Origin: an uncultured Holophagales bacterium
GTDB lineage: Bacteria > Acidobacteriota > Thermoanaerobaculia > UBA5066
Assembly (NCBI GenBank): GCA_937864895.1
Contig: CALMDF010000118.1
Coordinates: forward strand, 1-5,850
Direction of reading: 5' to 3'
Length of the DNA: 5,850 nucleotides
The position numbers and the translations under genes are program-made. The number at the start of each line of letters is the position of its first letter. Within the stretch, counting starts at the first letter, position 1. This document shows, piece after piece, positions 1 to 5,539 of the stretch. The notes under the pieces were generated by a model that did no database searches, was not told the DNA's origin, and worked only from the letters and a program-made list of their open reading frames with translations.

Positions 1-48
1 GACCTCGACGGACCACCGCTCGTCGGTCAGGACTCTGTTCGTACTCAT
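1..48 (-). CDS. Start of an unidentified gene, cut by the window edge
   Basis: Only the first 16 codons are present: ATG at 48-46, reading MSTNRVLTDERWSVEV and open to base 1. A clear SD site, GGGAGG at 60-55, lies 6 bases before the ATG, which supports a real start. The gene begins 29 bases after the stop of the small secreted protein gene on the same strand. The two are therefore probably cotranscribed, and both may depend on the sigma54-type promoter at 366-382. The visible residues show no signal peptide and are too few to assign a family. Confidence 0.6.
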   Translation of the reverse strand, partial: MSTNRVLTDERWSVEV

Positions 49-77
49 GTCGAACCTCCCGGTCGCCGCGCCCGCGC

Positions 78-296
78 TCACGCGCCGAGCAGGTCGACGA
101 CCTTCCGGACGCCGGGCACACCGCGAGCCGTCTCGACGGCGAGCCTCGATGCGTCACCGATTTCCGAGGCCGCGGACGAGAGGGCGGGCACCGCGCCGCG
201 GACCAGCGTGGCGGGCCTGCCGAAAGCCGCGGCCCGCGAAGGGCCGGCGAGCATCACGGCAGCGGTCAGGAACAGGGCAGGGATCGTGCGTCTCAT
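78..296 (-). CDS. Small secreted or periplasmic protein, 72 aa, function unknown
   Basis: The 72-residue protein starts at ATG 296-294 and ends with TGA at 80-78. A near-perfect SD, AAAGGAGG at 310-303, sits 6 bases upstream of the ATG and fixes this start against much longer open versions of the frame. The N-terminus looks like a Sec signal peptide: MRR, a hydrophobic core (about residues 5-17, IPALFLTAAVMLA), then GPSRAAA with likely cleavage after an Ala near residue 24. The mature part is only about 48 residues, has no Cys, and may be helical (ASEIGDASRLAVETARGVPG). It ends in VRKVVDLLGA. I do not recognise the family. It is the first gene of a minus-strand unit and lies 59 bases downstream of the predicted start of a sigma54-type promoter. 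That makes it a candidate output of the two-component genes nearby. The SD, signal peptide and promoter together make a real gene likely despite its length. Confidence 0.7.
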   Translation of the reverse strand: MRRTIPALFLTAAVMLAGPSRAAAFGRPATLVRGAVPALSSAASEIGDASRLAVETARGVPGVRKVVDLLGA

Positions 297-328
297 GGAG
301 GACCTCCTTTCCGATCCGCTCCTCCCCG

Positions 329-340
329 CACGGGCCCGTG
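329..340. repeat. Perfect 12-bp palindrome in the leader of the small secreted protein gene
   Basis: CACGGGCCCGTG is a perfect 12-base palindrome. It falls about 15-26 bases downstream of the transcription start predicted from the sigma54-like promoter. It could be an operator for a dimeric regulator, or it may be a chance effect of high GC content. No second copy was seen in the window. Confidence 0.35.
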
Positions 341-365
341 GTCTCCGCCTGCCCACCCGGTCCGG

Positions 366-382
366 TGCAAACTCCCGGCCAG
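366..382 (-). promoter_or_regulatory. Sigma54 (RpoN) type -24/-12 promoter for the small secreted protein gene
   Basis: Read on the minus strand from 382 to 366 the sequence is CTGGCCGGGAGTTTGCA. Against the known sigma54 consensus YTGGCACG-N4-TTGCW, 11 of 13 defined positions match. They include the invariant GG and GC with exactly ten bases between them and the full TTGCA of the -12 element. Transcription would start near 355 and give a leader of about 59 bases, with the AAAGGAGG SD just before the ATG at 296. A sigma54-dependent NtrC-type activator is encoded at 2258-3637. An enhancer site would be expected further upstream, beyond about 430 or inside the kinase gene; none was recognised with confidence. 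Confidence 0.6.
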
Positions 383-477
383 GAGATCGCGCCCGACAGC
401 ACCTCCGCTGGCCGCCGCGACGGCAAGCCAGGCCGGATGTGCGGAAAAATGCTCCAACCCGCGAGAAGATCTTTCCC

Positions 478-2280
478 ATGGCTTTCCTGACCGGAAAGGA
501 GCGGACGGTCCTCGGCGTCGCGGTCGCCACGCTGGCGGCCAACGCGATCCTGACCTTCGGGAACCTCCACGGCCTGGTCGCCGTCCAGGGCGACGTCACC
601 CGGTCCCACCAGGTCCTCGCGGAGCTGGCCCGCCTCGAAGGAACGCTCAGGAGCGCCGAGGCGGCCCAGCGCACCTTCCTCGCGACGGAGGGCCGGGCGT
701 CGCTCGCTTCACTCGAAGCGGCCACCACGGTCCTCGGGATCAGGCTCGACCGGATCAGCGAGCTCGTCCGCGACGATCAGGATCAGACGGGGCGCCTCAC
801 TCTCCTCGGAAGGGCGGCCCGGCGTCATCTCGAGGACCTCGGGGAGGAGGCCCGGCTCTTCACGGCCGACAGGCACGCCGGCGTGCGCCCCGGAACCGTG
901 GCCCTCGGGGAGGCTCCCGGGGCCCGGTCGGTGCGCTCCGCCCTGGAGGCTGTCGAGGACGCGGAGCGGAGGAGCCTCTCCTCCAGGGAGTCGCGGGCGT
1001 TCCGCAGGCGATTCACGGCCGTCTTCTCAGCCATCGTCTCCACCCTCCTCGGCCTCTGCCTCGTCGTCGTGGCGTTCCTCCTCCTCCGGAGGGAGCTCGA
1101 GGCGGACGCGGAGTCGGCCGCGGCGCTGGAACAGGCGAACTCTTCGCTCAGGGAGGCCGACAGGAGGAAGGACGAGTTCGTCGTCTCCCTCGCTCACGAG
1201 CTCCGCAACCCCCTCGGCGCCATGAGGAGCGCCGTCGAGCTCCTCTCCGCGGCAGAGGCCGTCCCCGACGAGAAGTCCCCCGAGCGTCGGGCAATCTCGC
1301 GGTCCATCCTCGCCCGGCAGCTCTCGCACCTCACGCGGCTCGTGGAGGACCTCCTCGACCTGTCCCGGATCACGACCAGGCGCGTCGTCCTGCGCAAGGA
1401 GGCCGTGTCTCTCGCGGAGGTCGTCGAGGCCGCGATCGAGGCGACCGACCCGGCGGTGAGCGCGCGCCGGCACGTCCTCTCGGTACGGCTCCCGGGCGAG
1501 CCCGTCGTCGTGGAGGGGGACCCCGTGCGCCTCGCGCAGGTCCTCTCGAACCTCCTCACGAACGCGACGAAGTACGCCCCGCCGGGCGGGCGGATCGACG
1601 TGACGGTCGCCGCCGACGAAGCGGAGGCGGTCGTCCGGGTGACCGACGACGGCATCGGCCTCGCACCGGAGGATCTCGAGCGGGTCTTCGGCCTGTTCGA
1701 GCAGGGGGCCGTGCGGACCGACGCCGAGGAGGGCCTCGGAGTGGGCCTCGCGCTCTCGCGCCGCCTCGCCCAGCTCCACGGCGGCAGCCTCACGGCCTCG
1801 AGCCCCGGCCCCGGGAAGGGCAGCACGTTCACGCTCCGGCTCCCGCGGGCGGCGGCGCCTCACCGCCCCGCCGCGGCTCCCGCGGAAGCCCCGCCGGCCG
1901 TCTCGCCGAGACGCGTGCTCCTCGTCGAGGACAACGCCGACGCCGCGTGCGCCCTCGCCGAGGTGCTCTCTCTCCAGGGTCACGACGTCCACGTCGCGGC
2001 GGACGGACCGAACGGCGTCGACTCGGCCCGCCGGCTCCTGCCGGACGCCGTGGTCCTCGACCTCGGCCTCCCCGGGATCGACGGCTACGAGGTGGCCCGC
2101 CGGCTCCGGTCCGACCCGGCCCTCGCGGGGACGCTCCTCATCGCGCTCTCGGGATGGGCCGGCCGCGAGGAGCGCTCGCGCGCGATCGACGCGGGCATCG
2201 ACCACCACCTCGTCAAGCCCGTGCCGGCGAGCCGCATCGCCGAGCTCCTCGCGACGGCTACGACCCGCCCCAGGACCTGA
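478..2280 (+). CDS. Membrane-bound hybrid sensor histidine kinase with a CHASE3-like sensor and C-terminal receiver
   Basis: This is a 600-residue inner-membrane sensor kinase. TM1 spans about residues 9-30. An extracytoplasmic helical region (about 31-178) contains AEAAQRTFLATEG, which resembles the CHASE3 signature. TM2 spans about 179-204. HisKA follows with the H-box SLAHELRNPLG (H240). HATPase_c has the N-box SNLLTNATKYA (N362), G1 VTDDGIG (D390), F-box FGLFEQG and G2 GLGVGL, so all catalytic motifs are intact. A Pro/Ala linker (about 458-477) leads to a receiver with acidic pocket E484/D485, phosphoacceptor D528 (VVLDLGLPGIDG), S558 and K580. No HPt domain follows. The signal sensed is unknown. 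ATG 478 has only a weak SD (GAGAAGA). An in-frame GTG at 439 would add 13 charged residues and cannot be excluded. The stop lies inside the 3' end of the convergent NtrC-type gene (23-base overlap). By inference, the receiver either tunes the kinase or relays phosphate to the DHp-like protein encoded at 3634-4227. Confidence 0.93.
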   Translation: MAFLTGKERTVLGVAVATLAANAILTFGNLHGLVAVQGDVTRSHQVLAELARLEGTLRSAEAAQRTFLATEGRASLASLEAATTVLGIRLDRISELVRDDQDQTGRLTLLGRAARRHLEDLGEEARLFTADRHAGVRPGTVALGEAPGARSVRSALEAVEDAERRSLSSRESRAFRRRFTAVFSAIVSTLLGLCLVVVAFLLLRRELEADAESAAALEQANSSLREADRRKDEFVVSLAHELRNPLGAMRSAVELLSAAEAVPDEKSPERRAISRSILARQLSHLTRLVEDLLDLSRITTRRVVLRKEAVSLAEVVEAAIEATDPAVSARRHVLSVRLPGEPVVVEGDPVRLAQVLSNLLTNATKYAPPGGRIDVTVAADEAEAVVRVTDDGIGLAPEDLERVFGLFEQGAVRTDAEEGLGVGLALSRRLAQLHGGSLTASSPGPGKGSTFTLRLPRAAAPHRPAAAPAEAPPAVSPRRVLLVEDNADAACALAEVLSLQGHDVHVAADGPNGVDSARRLLPDAVVLDLGLPGIDGYEVARRLRSDPALAGTLLIALSGWAGREERSRAIDAGIDHHLVKPVPASRIAELLATATTRPRT

Positions 2281-3637
2281 GCTTGTTGTAGACGGTCTTC
2301 AGGGAGAGGCCGAGCATCTCCGCGGCGGCGCGCTTGTCTCCGCCGACGGCCGCGATCGTGGCCTCGATCAGCTTCCTCTCGGCCGCCCGGGCCGTGTCGC
2401 CGACGCGCACGGGAACGACGAGGGCGTCCCCCGCGCCGCCGGCCCCGGGGGGGACGGGCGCGGGAGCGGCGAGGACCGCCTCGACGGCCTCGGAGGAGAT
2501 CGCCGGGGGGTCCGACAGGACGTAGGCCCGGTGGACGACGTTCCTGAGCTCCCGGACGTTTCCGGGCCACGGGTGCCTCCCGAGCGCCTCGAGCGCGGCC
2601 GGCTCGATGTCCACGATGTCGCGCCGCTCCTCCGCCTCGACGCGCGAGAGGAACTCGCGCGCGAGGATCGGGACGTCGGAGAGGCGCTCGCGCAGGGAGG
2701 GAAGCCGGAGCGGGAAGACCGCCAGGCGATAGTAGAGATCCTCCCGGAACGCCCCGTTCTCGACCGCCTCGAGGAGGTCGCGGTTCGAGCTCGCCACGAC
2801 CCGCACGTCCACGTCGCGCTCCTCGGTCCCGCCGACGCGGCGGAACGACTTCGTCTCCAGGACCCTGAGGAGCTTCACCTGCATCTCGAGCGGCGTCTCG
2901 GTCACCTCGTCGAGGAAGAGGGTGCCGCGCCGCGCGAGCTCGAAGGTCCCCTCGCGGCGGCGTTCGGCCCCGGTGAAGGAGCCCTTCTCGTGACCGAAGA
3001 GCTCGCTCTCGACCAGGTTCGGCGAGATGGCGCCGCAGTTCACCCCGACGAAAGGCCCCGAGGCCCTCCGCGAGAGCGCGTGGAGCGTTCGGGCCGCCAC
3101 CTCCTTGCCGGTCCCGCTCTCGCCGTAGAGGAAGACCGGGGCGTCCGAGGCCGCGACGCGAGTGAGGAGGCGGACCACCTCCCGCATCGGTTCCGACGTC
3201 CCGAGCAGCTCACCGTGGCTTTTGCCCGGCGGGCTCTCCTTCGCGGCCTTCCCGTCCGTGGGCCGCTCCGGCACCGCCGGGACGGACCCCGCCCGCCCTT
3301 CCAGGTGTTCGAGCGCCGCGCGGAGCTGGGCGGGCCGCAGGGGCTTCACGAAGAAGTCGTGGGCGCCCGCCTTCATCGCCTCGACGGCGTTGCGCACCGA
3401 CCCCTGGCCGGTGAGGACGAGGACGGCCGTCCCCGCCGGGGCCTCCCTCACGAGATCGAGGCCGTCCCCGTCCGGGAGCCCCAGGTCGACGATGGCGACC
3501 TCGGGCGCGGAGTCGCGGTACGCCGCGGAGGCCTCGGCCACGCTCCCGGCCTCCGCCGCCTCGTGGCCGAGCTCGAGAAGGAGCTCCGCGAGCGCCCGGC
3601 GGGTCCTCGGGTCGTCCTCGACGACGAGCGCCCTCAC
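2258..3637 (-). CDS. NtrC-family sigma54-dependent response regulator (REC-AAA+-Fis HTH)
   Basis: This 459-residue cytoplasmic enhancer-binding protein opens sigma54 promoters using ATP. The receiver (1-115) has D8/D9, phosphoacceptor D51 (VDLGLPDGDG), T76 and K98. The AAA+ domain (about 142-372) has Walker A GESGTGKE (172-179), sigma54 loop GSFTGA (219-224), Walker B GTLFLDEV (D243, E244), FREDLYYRL with the likely arginine-finger region (298-304), and sensor II WPGNVREL (357-364). A Pro/Gly-rich linker (391-402) precedes a Fis-type helix-turn-helix (about 422-455, ending LKTVYNKLRSW). The length is normal for the family. The GTG start at 3637 places the receiver right at the N-terminus and overlaps the previous gene's stop as GTGA, so translation is probably coupled. 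Upstream extension would read through the preceding gene in another frame. The loop is GSFTGA rather than GAFTGA, a tolerated variant. The likely partners are the kinase encoded at 478-2280 and the kinase-like protein encoded just upstream. Confidence 0.95.
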   Translation of the reverse strand: MRALVVEDDPRTRRALAELLLELGHEAAEAGSVAEASAAYRDSAPEVAIVDLGLPDGDGLDLVREAPAGTAVLVLTGQGSVRNAVEAMKAGAHDFFVKPLRPAQLRAALEHLEGRAGSVPAVPERPTDGKAAKESPPGKSHGELLGTSEPMREVVRLLTRVAASDAPVFLYGESGTGKEVAARTLHALSRRASGPFVGVNCGAISPNLVESELFGHEKGSFTGAERRREGTFELARRGTLFLDEVTETPLEMQVKLLRVLETKSFRRVGGTEERDVDVRVVASSNRDLLEAVENGAFREDLYYRLAVFPLRLPSLRERLSDVPILAREFLSRVEAEERRDIVDIEPAALEALGRHPWPGNVRELRNVVHRAYVLSDPPAISSEAVEAVLAAPAPVPPGAGGAGDALVVPVRVGDTARAAERKLIEATIAAVGGDKRAAAEMLGLSLKTVYNKLRSWGGS

Positions 3638-4227
3638 GGCCCGTCGACCGCCTGGGGCCAGGAGAGCATCGCCCCGAGCCCGTCGCCCGCGGCCGAGAAG
3701 CGGAGCGTCCCGCCGTCGGCCGCCGCCGCCGCGTGGGCGACGAAGAGATCGTCTGCCTCGGGGACCTCCCTCGGCAGCAGGAGGAGCCTCTCGGGCGGGA
3801 AAGGTGGCAGGGGCCCGAGGCCGTCGAAGAGGACCTCGACGCACCCCGCCCCGGCGCGGACCGCGACGAGAGGCGTTCCCCCGCGGGCCGTTCCGAAAGC
3901 CACAATGCGCAGGATCGCCTCCTCCGCCGTCGCCGGCCGCACGCGAACGACGCTCCCCCCGGCGTCCTCCCCGGTCGCCCCGCCGTAGTGGGCCACGAGT
4001 CGGCGGATCGGGACCGGTTCGGGCACCTCCTCCACGATGTCCGACAGGGCGGAGAGAAGGTCGAGCAGGCGCCCGGCCGTGGCGAGGTCCGCGCCGAGGT
4101 CCTGCGCCCTCGCCGCGAGGCCGGGCGCCTCCCTCGAGAGCCGCGCGGCCAGGACTTCGGCCTTGGCCGTCGCCGCGGAGAGCGGGTCGGCCAGCGCATG
4201 TCGAAGGACCGCCAGGACCGGTGGCAC
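3634..4227 (-). CDS. Degenerate histidine-kinase-like protein, possible ChpT/Spo0B-like phosphotransferase
   Basis: This soluble protein of 197 residues has no signal peptide or membrane segment. The N-terminus resembles a DHp helical hairpin. LRHALADPLSA (H10) aligns with LRHELRNPLSA, but the Glu after the His is Ala. A second helix covers about 37-66. The rest follows the order of HATPase_c but lacks its key residues. ILRIVAFGTA (105-114) stands where an N-box (NLLxNA) should be, without the Asn. VLFDGLGPLPP (132-142) mimics G1 but has Phe where the adenine-binding Asp belongs. No G2 glycine lid is seen before the final DGGTLRFSAAGDGLGAMLSW. ATP binding is therefore unlikely. ChpT and Spo0B are known phosphotransferases built this way, so a relay role is inferred. 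A kinase inhibitor, scaffold or decaying kinase are alternatives. The start is the GTG at 4227, which has SD GAGGTG 6 bases upstream. A GTG at 4236 would add three residues but has no proper SD. The gene ends in a GTGA overlap with the NtrC-type gene. Confidence 0.85.
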   Translation of the reverse strand: MPPVLAVLRHALADPLSAATAKAEVLAARLSREAPGLAARAQDLGADLATAGRLLDLLSALSDIVEEVPEPVPIRRLVAHYGGATGEDAGGSVVRVRPATAEEAILRIVAFGTARGGTPLVAVRAGAGCVEVLFDGLGPLPPFPPERLLLLPREVPEADDLFVAHAAAAADGGTLRFSAAGDGLGAMLSWPQAVDGP

Positions 4228-4233
4228 GTCAGG

Positions 4234-4239
4234 CACCTC
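4234..4239 (-). promoter_or_regulatory. Ribosome binding site deciding the start of the kinase-like gene
   Basis: On the minus strand GAGGTG (4239-4234) matches the anti-SD tail of 16S rRNA and lies 6 bases before the GTG at 4227. The longer candidate start, the GTG at 4236, lies inside this SD and has no site of its own. The same 6-base spacing is seen for the ATG starts at 48, 296 and 4499. Confidence 0.55.
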
Positions 4240-4256
4240 GTGACGTTACCAGCAGA

Positions 4257-4272
4257 CGCAAGCCGGAGGCCC
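4257..4272 (-). promoter_or_regulatory. Weak sigma54-like -24/-12 motif before the regulator operon
   Basis: On the minus strand GG at 4271-4270 is followed after ten bases by GC at 4259-4258, with the -12 element reading TTGC. The rest of the -24 element (GGGCCTC) is poor. A start near 4246 would leave a 19-base leader containing the GAGGTG SD. It overlaps an inverted repeat at 4260-4277. It may be chance in GC-rich DNA. Confidence 0.25.
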
Positions 4273-4277
4273 GGCTT
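4260..4277. repeat. Inverted repeat, possible operator near the regulator operon start
   Basis: AAGCCGG (4260-4266) and CCGGCTT (4271-4277) form a perfect 7-bp inverted repeat around the spacer AGGC. It lies 33-50 bases upstream of the GTG at 4227, where a dimeric regulator could bind or a short RNA hairpin could form. The partly similar string GCAAGCCAGGCCGG occurs at 423-436, in the other divergent control region. Confidence 0.3.
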
Positions 4278-4313
4278 CGAGGCGGGAGCGGCCGCCGGCT
4301 CTGTGACCGGCCA

Positions 4314-4341
4314 TTGCCCATTCCTGCAATCGCCTTGTAAT
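4314..4341 (+). promoter_or_regulatory. Possible sigma70-type promoter for the coiled-coil lipoprotein gene
   Basis: TTGCCC (4314-4319) and TGTAAT (4336-4341) are separated by 16 bases. The -10 hexamer matches TATAAT at 5 of 6 positions and the -35 matches TTGACA at 4 of 6. This is the most AT-rich patch in the intergenic region. Transcription from about 4348 would give a leader of about 150 bases with hairpins. It competes with the weak sigma54-like motif at 4416-4431 as the promoter of the same gene. Confidence 0.35.
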
Positions 4342-4342
4342 A

Positions 4343-4400
4343 CCTTCCTCCGCCGGAAGGGGCCGCCCCGGCGCCCATTTCGGGCCGGCTCCCGCCGGCC
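4343..4400 (+). other. Two small hairpins in the presumed leader of the lipoprotein gene
   Basis: CCTTCC (4343-4348) pairs with GGAAGG (4355-4360) around the 6-base loop TCCGCC. GGCCGGC (4383-4389) pairs with GCCGGCC (4394-4400) around the 4-base loop TCCC. A GGCGCC palindrome follows at 4401-4406. They could structure the 5' leader, but no known riboswitch or leader class is recognised, and short GC-rich stems are common in such DNA. Confidence 0.3.
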
Positions 4401-4415
4401 GGCGCCAAGACGTTC

Positions 4416-4431
4416 CAGGTCATGTGCTTGC
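4416..4431 (+). promoter_or_regulatory. Weak sigma54-like -24/-12 motif before the lipoprotein gene
   Basis: GG at 4418-4419 and GC at 4430-4431 are spaced by ten bases and the -12 element reads TTGC. The -24 element (CAGGTCAT) otherwise fits poorly. A start near 4443 would give a 56-base leader, almost the same as for the stronger sigma54-type promoter at 366-382. This is suggestive only. Confidence 0.22.
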
Positions 4432-4498
4432 GGCCGCCCCCCTCGTTCCAGGCCGGGCTGGCCCGCGTCTTGAACGAGGACCGGGAAGGAGGTTCCCG

Positions 4499-5455
4499 AT
4501 GAGGCTCATCCACGACTCCGCCACACGGAAAACCCTGGCTCTCGCGCTGGCTCCGCTCCTCGTGGCCGTTCTCTCGCTCGGCGCCTGCTCCGGGAAGGAC
4601 GTCGGGAGCTCGACCGAGTCCAGCAGGCAGGCTCTCGACGAACGCAACCAGCTCCTGACCGCCGAGAACGCGAAGCTCACCGAGCAGCTCCAGGCCGTGG
4701 AGGCCTCCGACGCCGAGGCGGCGGCCACGATCGCCGAAGTCCAGGCCGCCCTCGAGGACATCCGCGGGAAGGAGCTAAAAATCCTGAAGCGGACGCTGGA
4801 CGTCACCCGGGAGGGGCAGACCCAGGTCAGCACGCGGGAGAAGCTCTCGGGAGAGATCGAGACGATCCGGACGGCGATCCGCGAAAACGTCGGCAAGCTG
4901 GCGCGGCTCGAGAAGGAGCGGAAGGCGACCGGCCAGAAGGTGGCCTCGCTCCAGGAGCTCGTCGAAGAGCTGAAGAAATCTCTGGAAGAGAAGAGCGCGA
5001 CGATCGCGACGCTCGAGAAGACGGTCATGGAGATGGACGAGAAGGTCCGGAACCAGGAGGGCGTCATCCTGGCCAAGGACACGATCATCCGTGAGAAGGA
5101 CGGCGTCATCGAGGCCAGGACGAAGGAGATCAACACGGCCTTCGTCGCCGTGGCCGGAAAGAAGGCCCTGAAGGAAAAGGGCGTCGTCGAGAAGAAGGGC
5201 TCGATCCTCGGGCTCGGCGGCACCTGGCAGGAGACGGGGAATTACGACCCCGAGGTCTTCCGCGAGATCGACACCACGAAGGAGGCGGAGCTCGCGATCC
5301 CGGCGCCCGCGGCGAAGGTCAGAGTCCTTCCCGGGCATCCGGAGGAGAGCTACCGGATCGTCGCCGGTGGACCGGGCACGTCGACGCTGAAGGTGACCGA
5401 CCACGACGCCTTCTGGCGGGACAGCCGGTACCTCGTCGTCATGATCCCGGACTGA
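4499..5455 (+). CDS. Coiled-coil lipoprotein with a compact C-terminal domain
   Basis: This is a 318-residue exported lipoprotein. The signal peptide (MRLIHDSATRK, then a hydrophobic core about 12-27) ends in lipobox LGAC with the lipidated Cys at residue 30. Residues +2 to +4 are SGK. About 45-225 is rich in Lys, Glu, Gln, Ala and Leu with few helix breakers, typical of a long coiled coil. A C-terminal block (about 228-318) contains GSILGLGGTWQETGNYDPEVFREIDTTKEAEL in its first part, then HPEESYRI, and ends FWRDSRYLVVMIPD. From memory, similar end domains occur in uncharacterised coiled-coil proteins of Bacteroidota; this was not checked. The function is unknown; an envelope tether or scaffold fits the architecture. 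The ATG at 4499 has a strong SD, AAGGAGG (4486-4492), 6 bases upstream, which rules out the upstream GTG at 4424. It is divergent from the regulator operon and may be its target, which is inference. Confidence 0.9.
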   Translation: MRLIHDSATRKTLALALAPLLVAVLSLGACSGKDVGSSTESSRQALDERNQLLTAENAKLTEQLQAVEASDAEAAATIAEVQAALEDIRGKELKILKRTLDVTREGQTQVSTREKLSGEIETIRTAIRENVGKLARLEKERKATGQKVASLQELVEELKKSLEEKSATIATLEKTVMEMDEKVRNQEGVILAKDTIIREKDGVIEARTKEINTAFVAVAGKKALKEKGVVEKKGSILGLGGTWQETGNYDPEVFREIDTTKEAELAIPAPAAKVRVLPGHPEESYRIVAGGPGTSTLKVTDHDAFWRDSRYLVVMIPD

Positions 5456-5492
5456 CCTCGACGGGGCGTCCTCGTCCCTGCCCCCCGAAAGA

Positions 5493-5520
5493 CCTGCGGC
5501 GGCCGACAGGCCGCCGCAGG
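5493..5520. terminator. Strong hairpin after the lipoprotein gene, likely transcription terminator
   Basis: CCTGCGGCGGCC (5493-5504) pairs perfectly with GGCCGCCGCAGG (5509-5520), giving a 12-bp stem with loop GACA. It lies 38 bases after the stop at 5455. The plus-strand tail (CGTTCGTGTC) is only weakly T-rich. The minus-strand tail (TCTTTCGGGG) is slightly better, so it may serve both convergent genes. The GC-rich stem without a true U-tract makes the mechanism uncertain. Confidence 0.6.
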
Positions 5521-5539
5521 CGTTCGTGTCCGGGAGCGA

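Noticed and set aside
466..473. AAGATCTT palindrome before the kinase start
   Set aside because: It is only 8 bases and the flanks do not extend the symmetry. It is easily explained by chance.
208..477. N-terminal extension of the hybrid kinase gene
   Set aside because: The extension is Arg/Pro-rich, crosses the small secreted protein gene and the sigma54-like promoter, and places the first membrane segment deep inside the protein. The start at 478 gives a normal kinase N-terminus.
47..490. Plus-strand open frame across the small secreted protein gene and the control region
   Set aside because: It is an Arg-rich shadow with no domain. Strong SD sites and start codons support genes on the other strand here.
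1027..2208. Long open frame on the minus strand, opposite the hybrid kinase
   Set aside because: The kinase on the plus strand has intact domains throughout. The antisense protein is rich in Arg, Gly and Glu with no recognisable domain, as expected for a shadow in GC-rich DNA.
3638..3844. Upstream ATG extension of the NtrC-type gene
   Set aside because: It would add about 69 Arg/Gly-rich residues before a receiver domain that begins normally at the GTG at 3637. It would also overlap the kinase-like gene out of frame.
2531..3988. Long open frame on the plus strand, opposite the NtrC-type and kinase-like genes
   Set aside because: It is antisense to a full set of REC, AAA+ and helix-turn-helix motifs and shows low-complexity Arg/Pro/Glu composition.
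4222..4234. Perfect TGGCACG resembling a sigma54 -24 element (plus strand)
   Set aside because: The next GC is only 8 bases after the GG instead of 10, no TTGC is present, and it lies inside the start of the kinase-like gene.
4459..4474. TGGCCCG-N4-TTGAA, sigma54-like, just before the lipoprotein gene
   Set aside because: The invariant GC of the -12 element is missing (GA instead), and a start at about 4485 would fall on the ribosome binding site.
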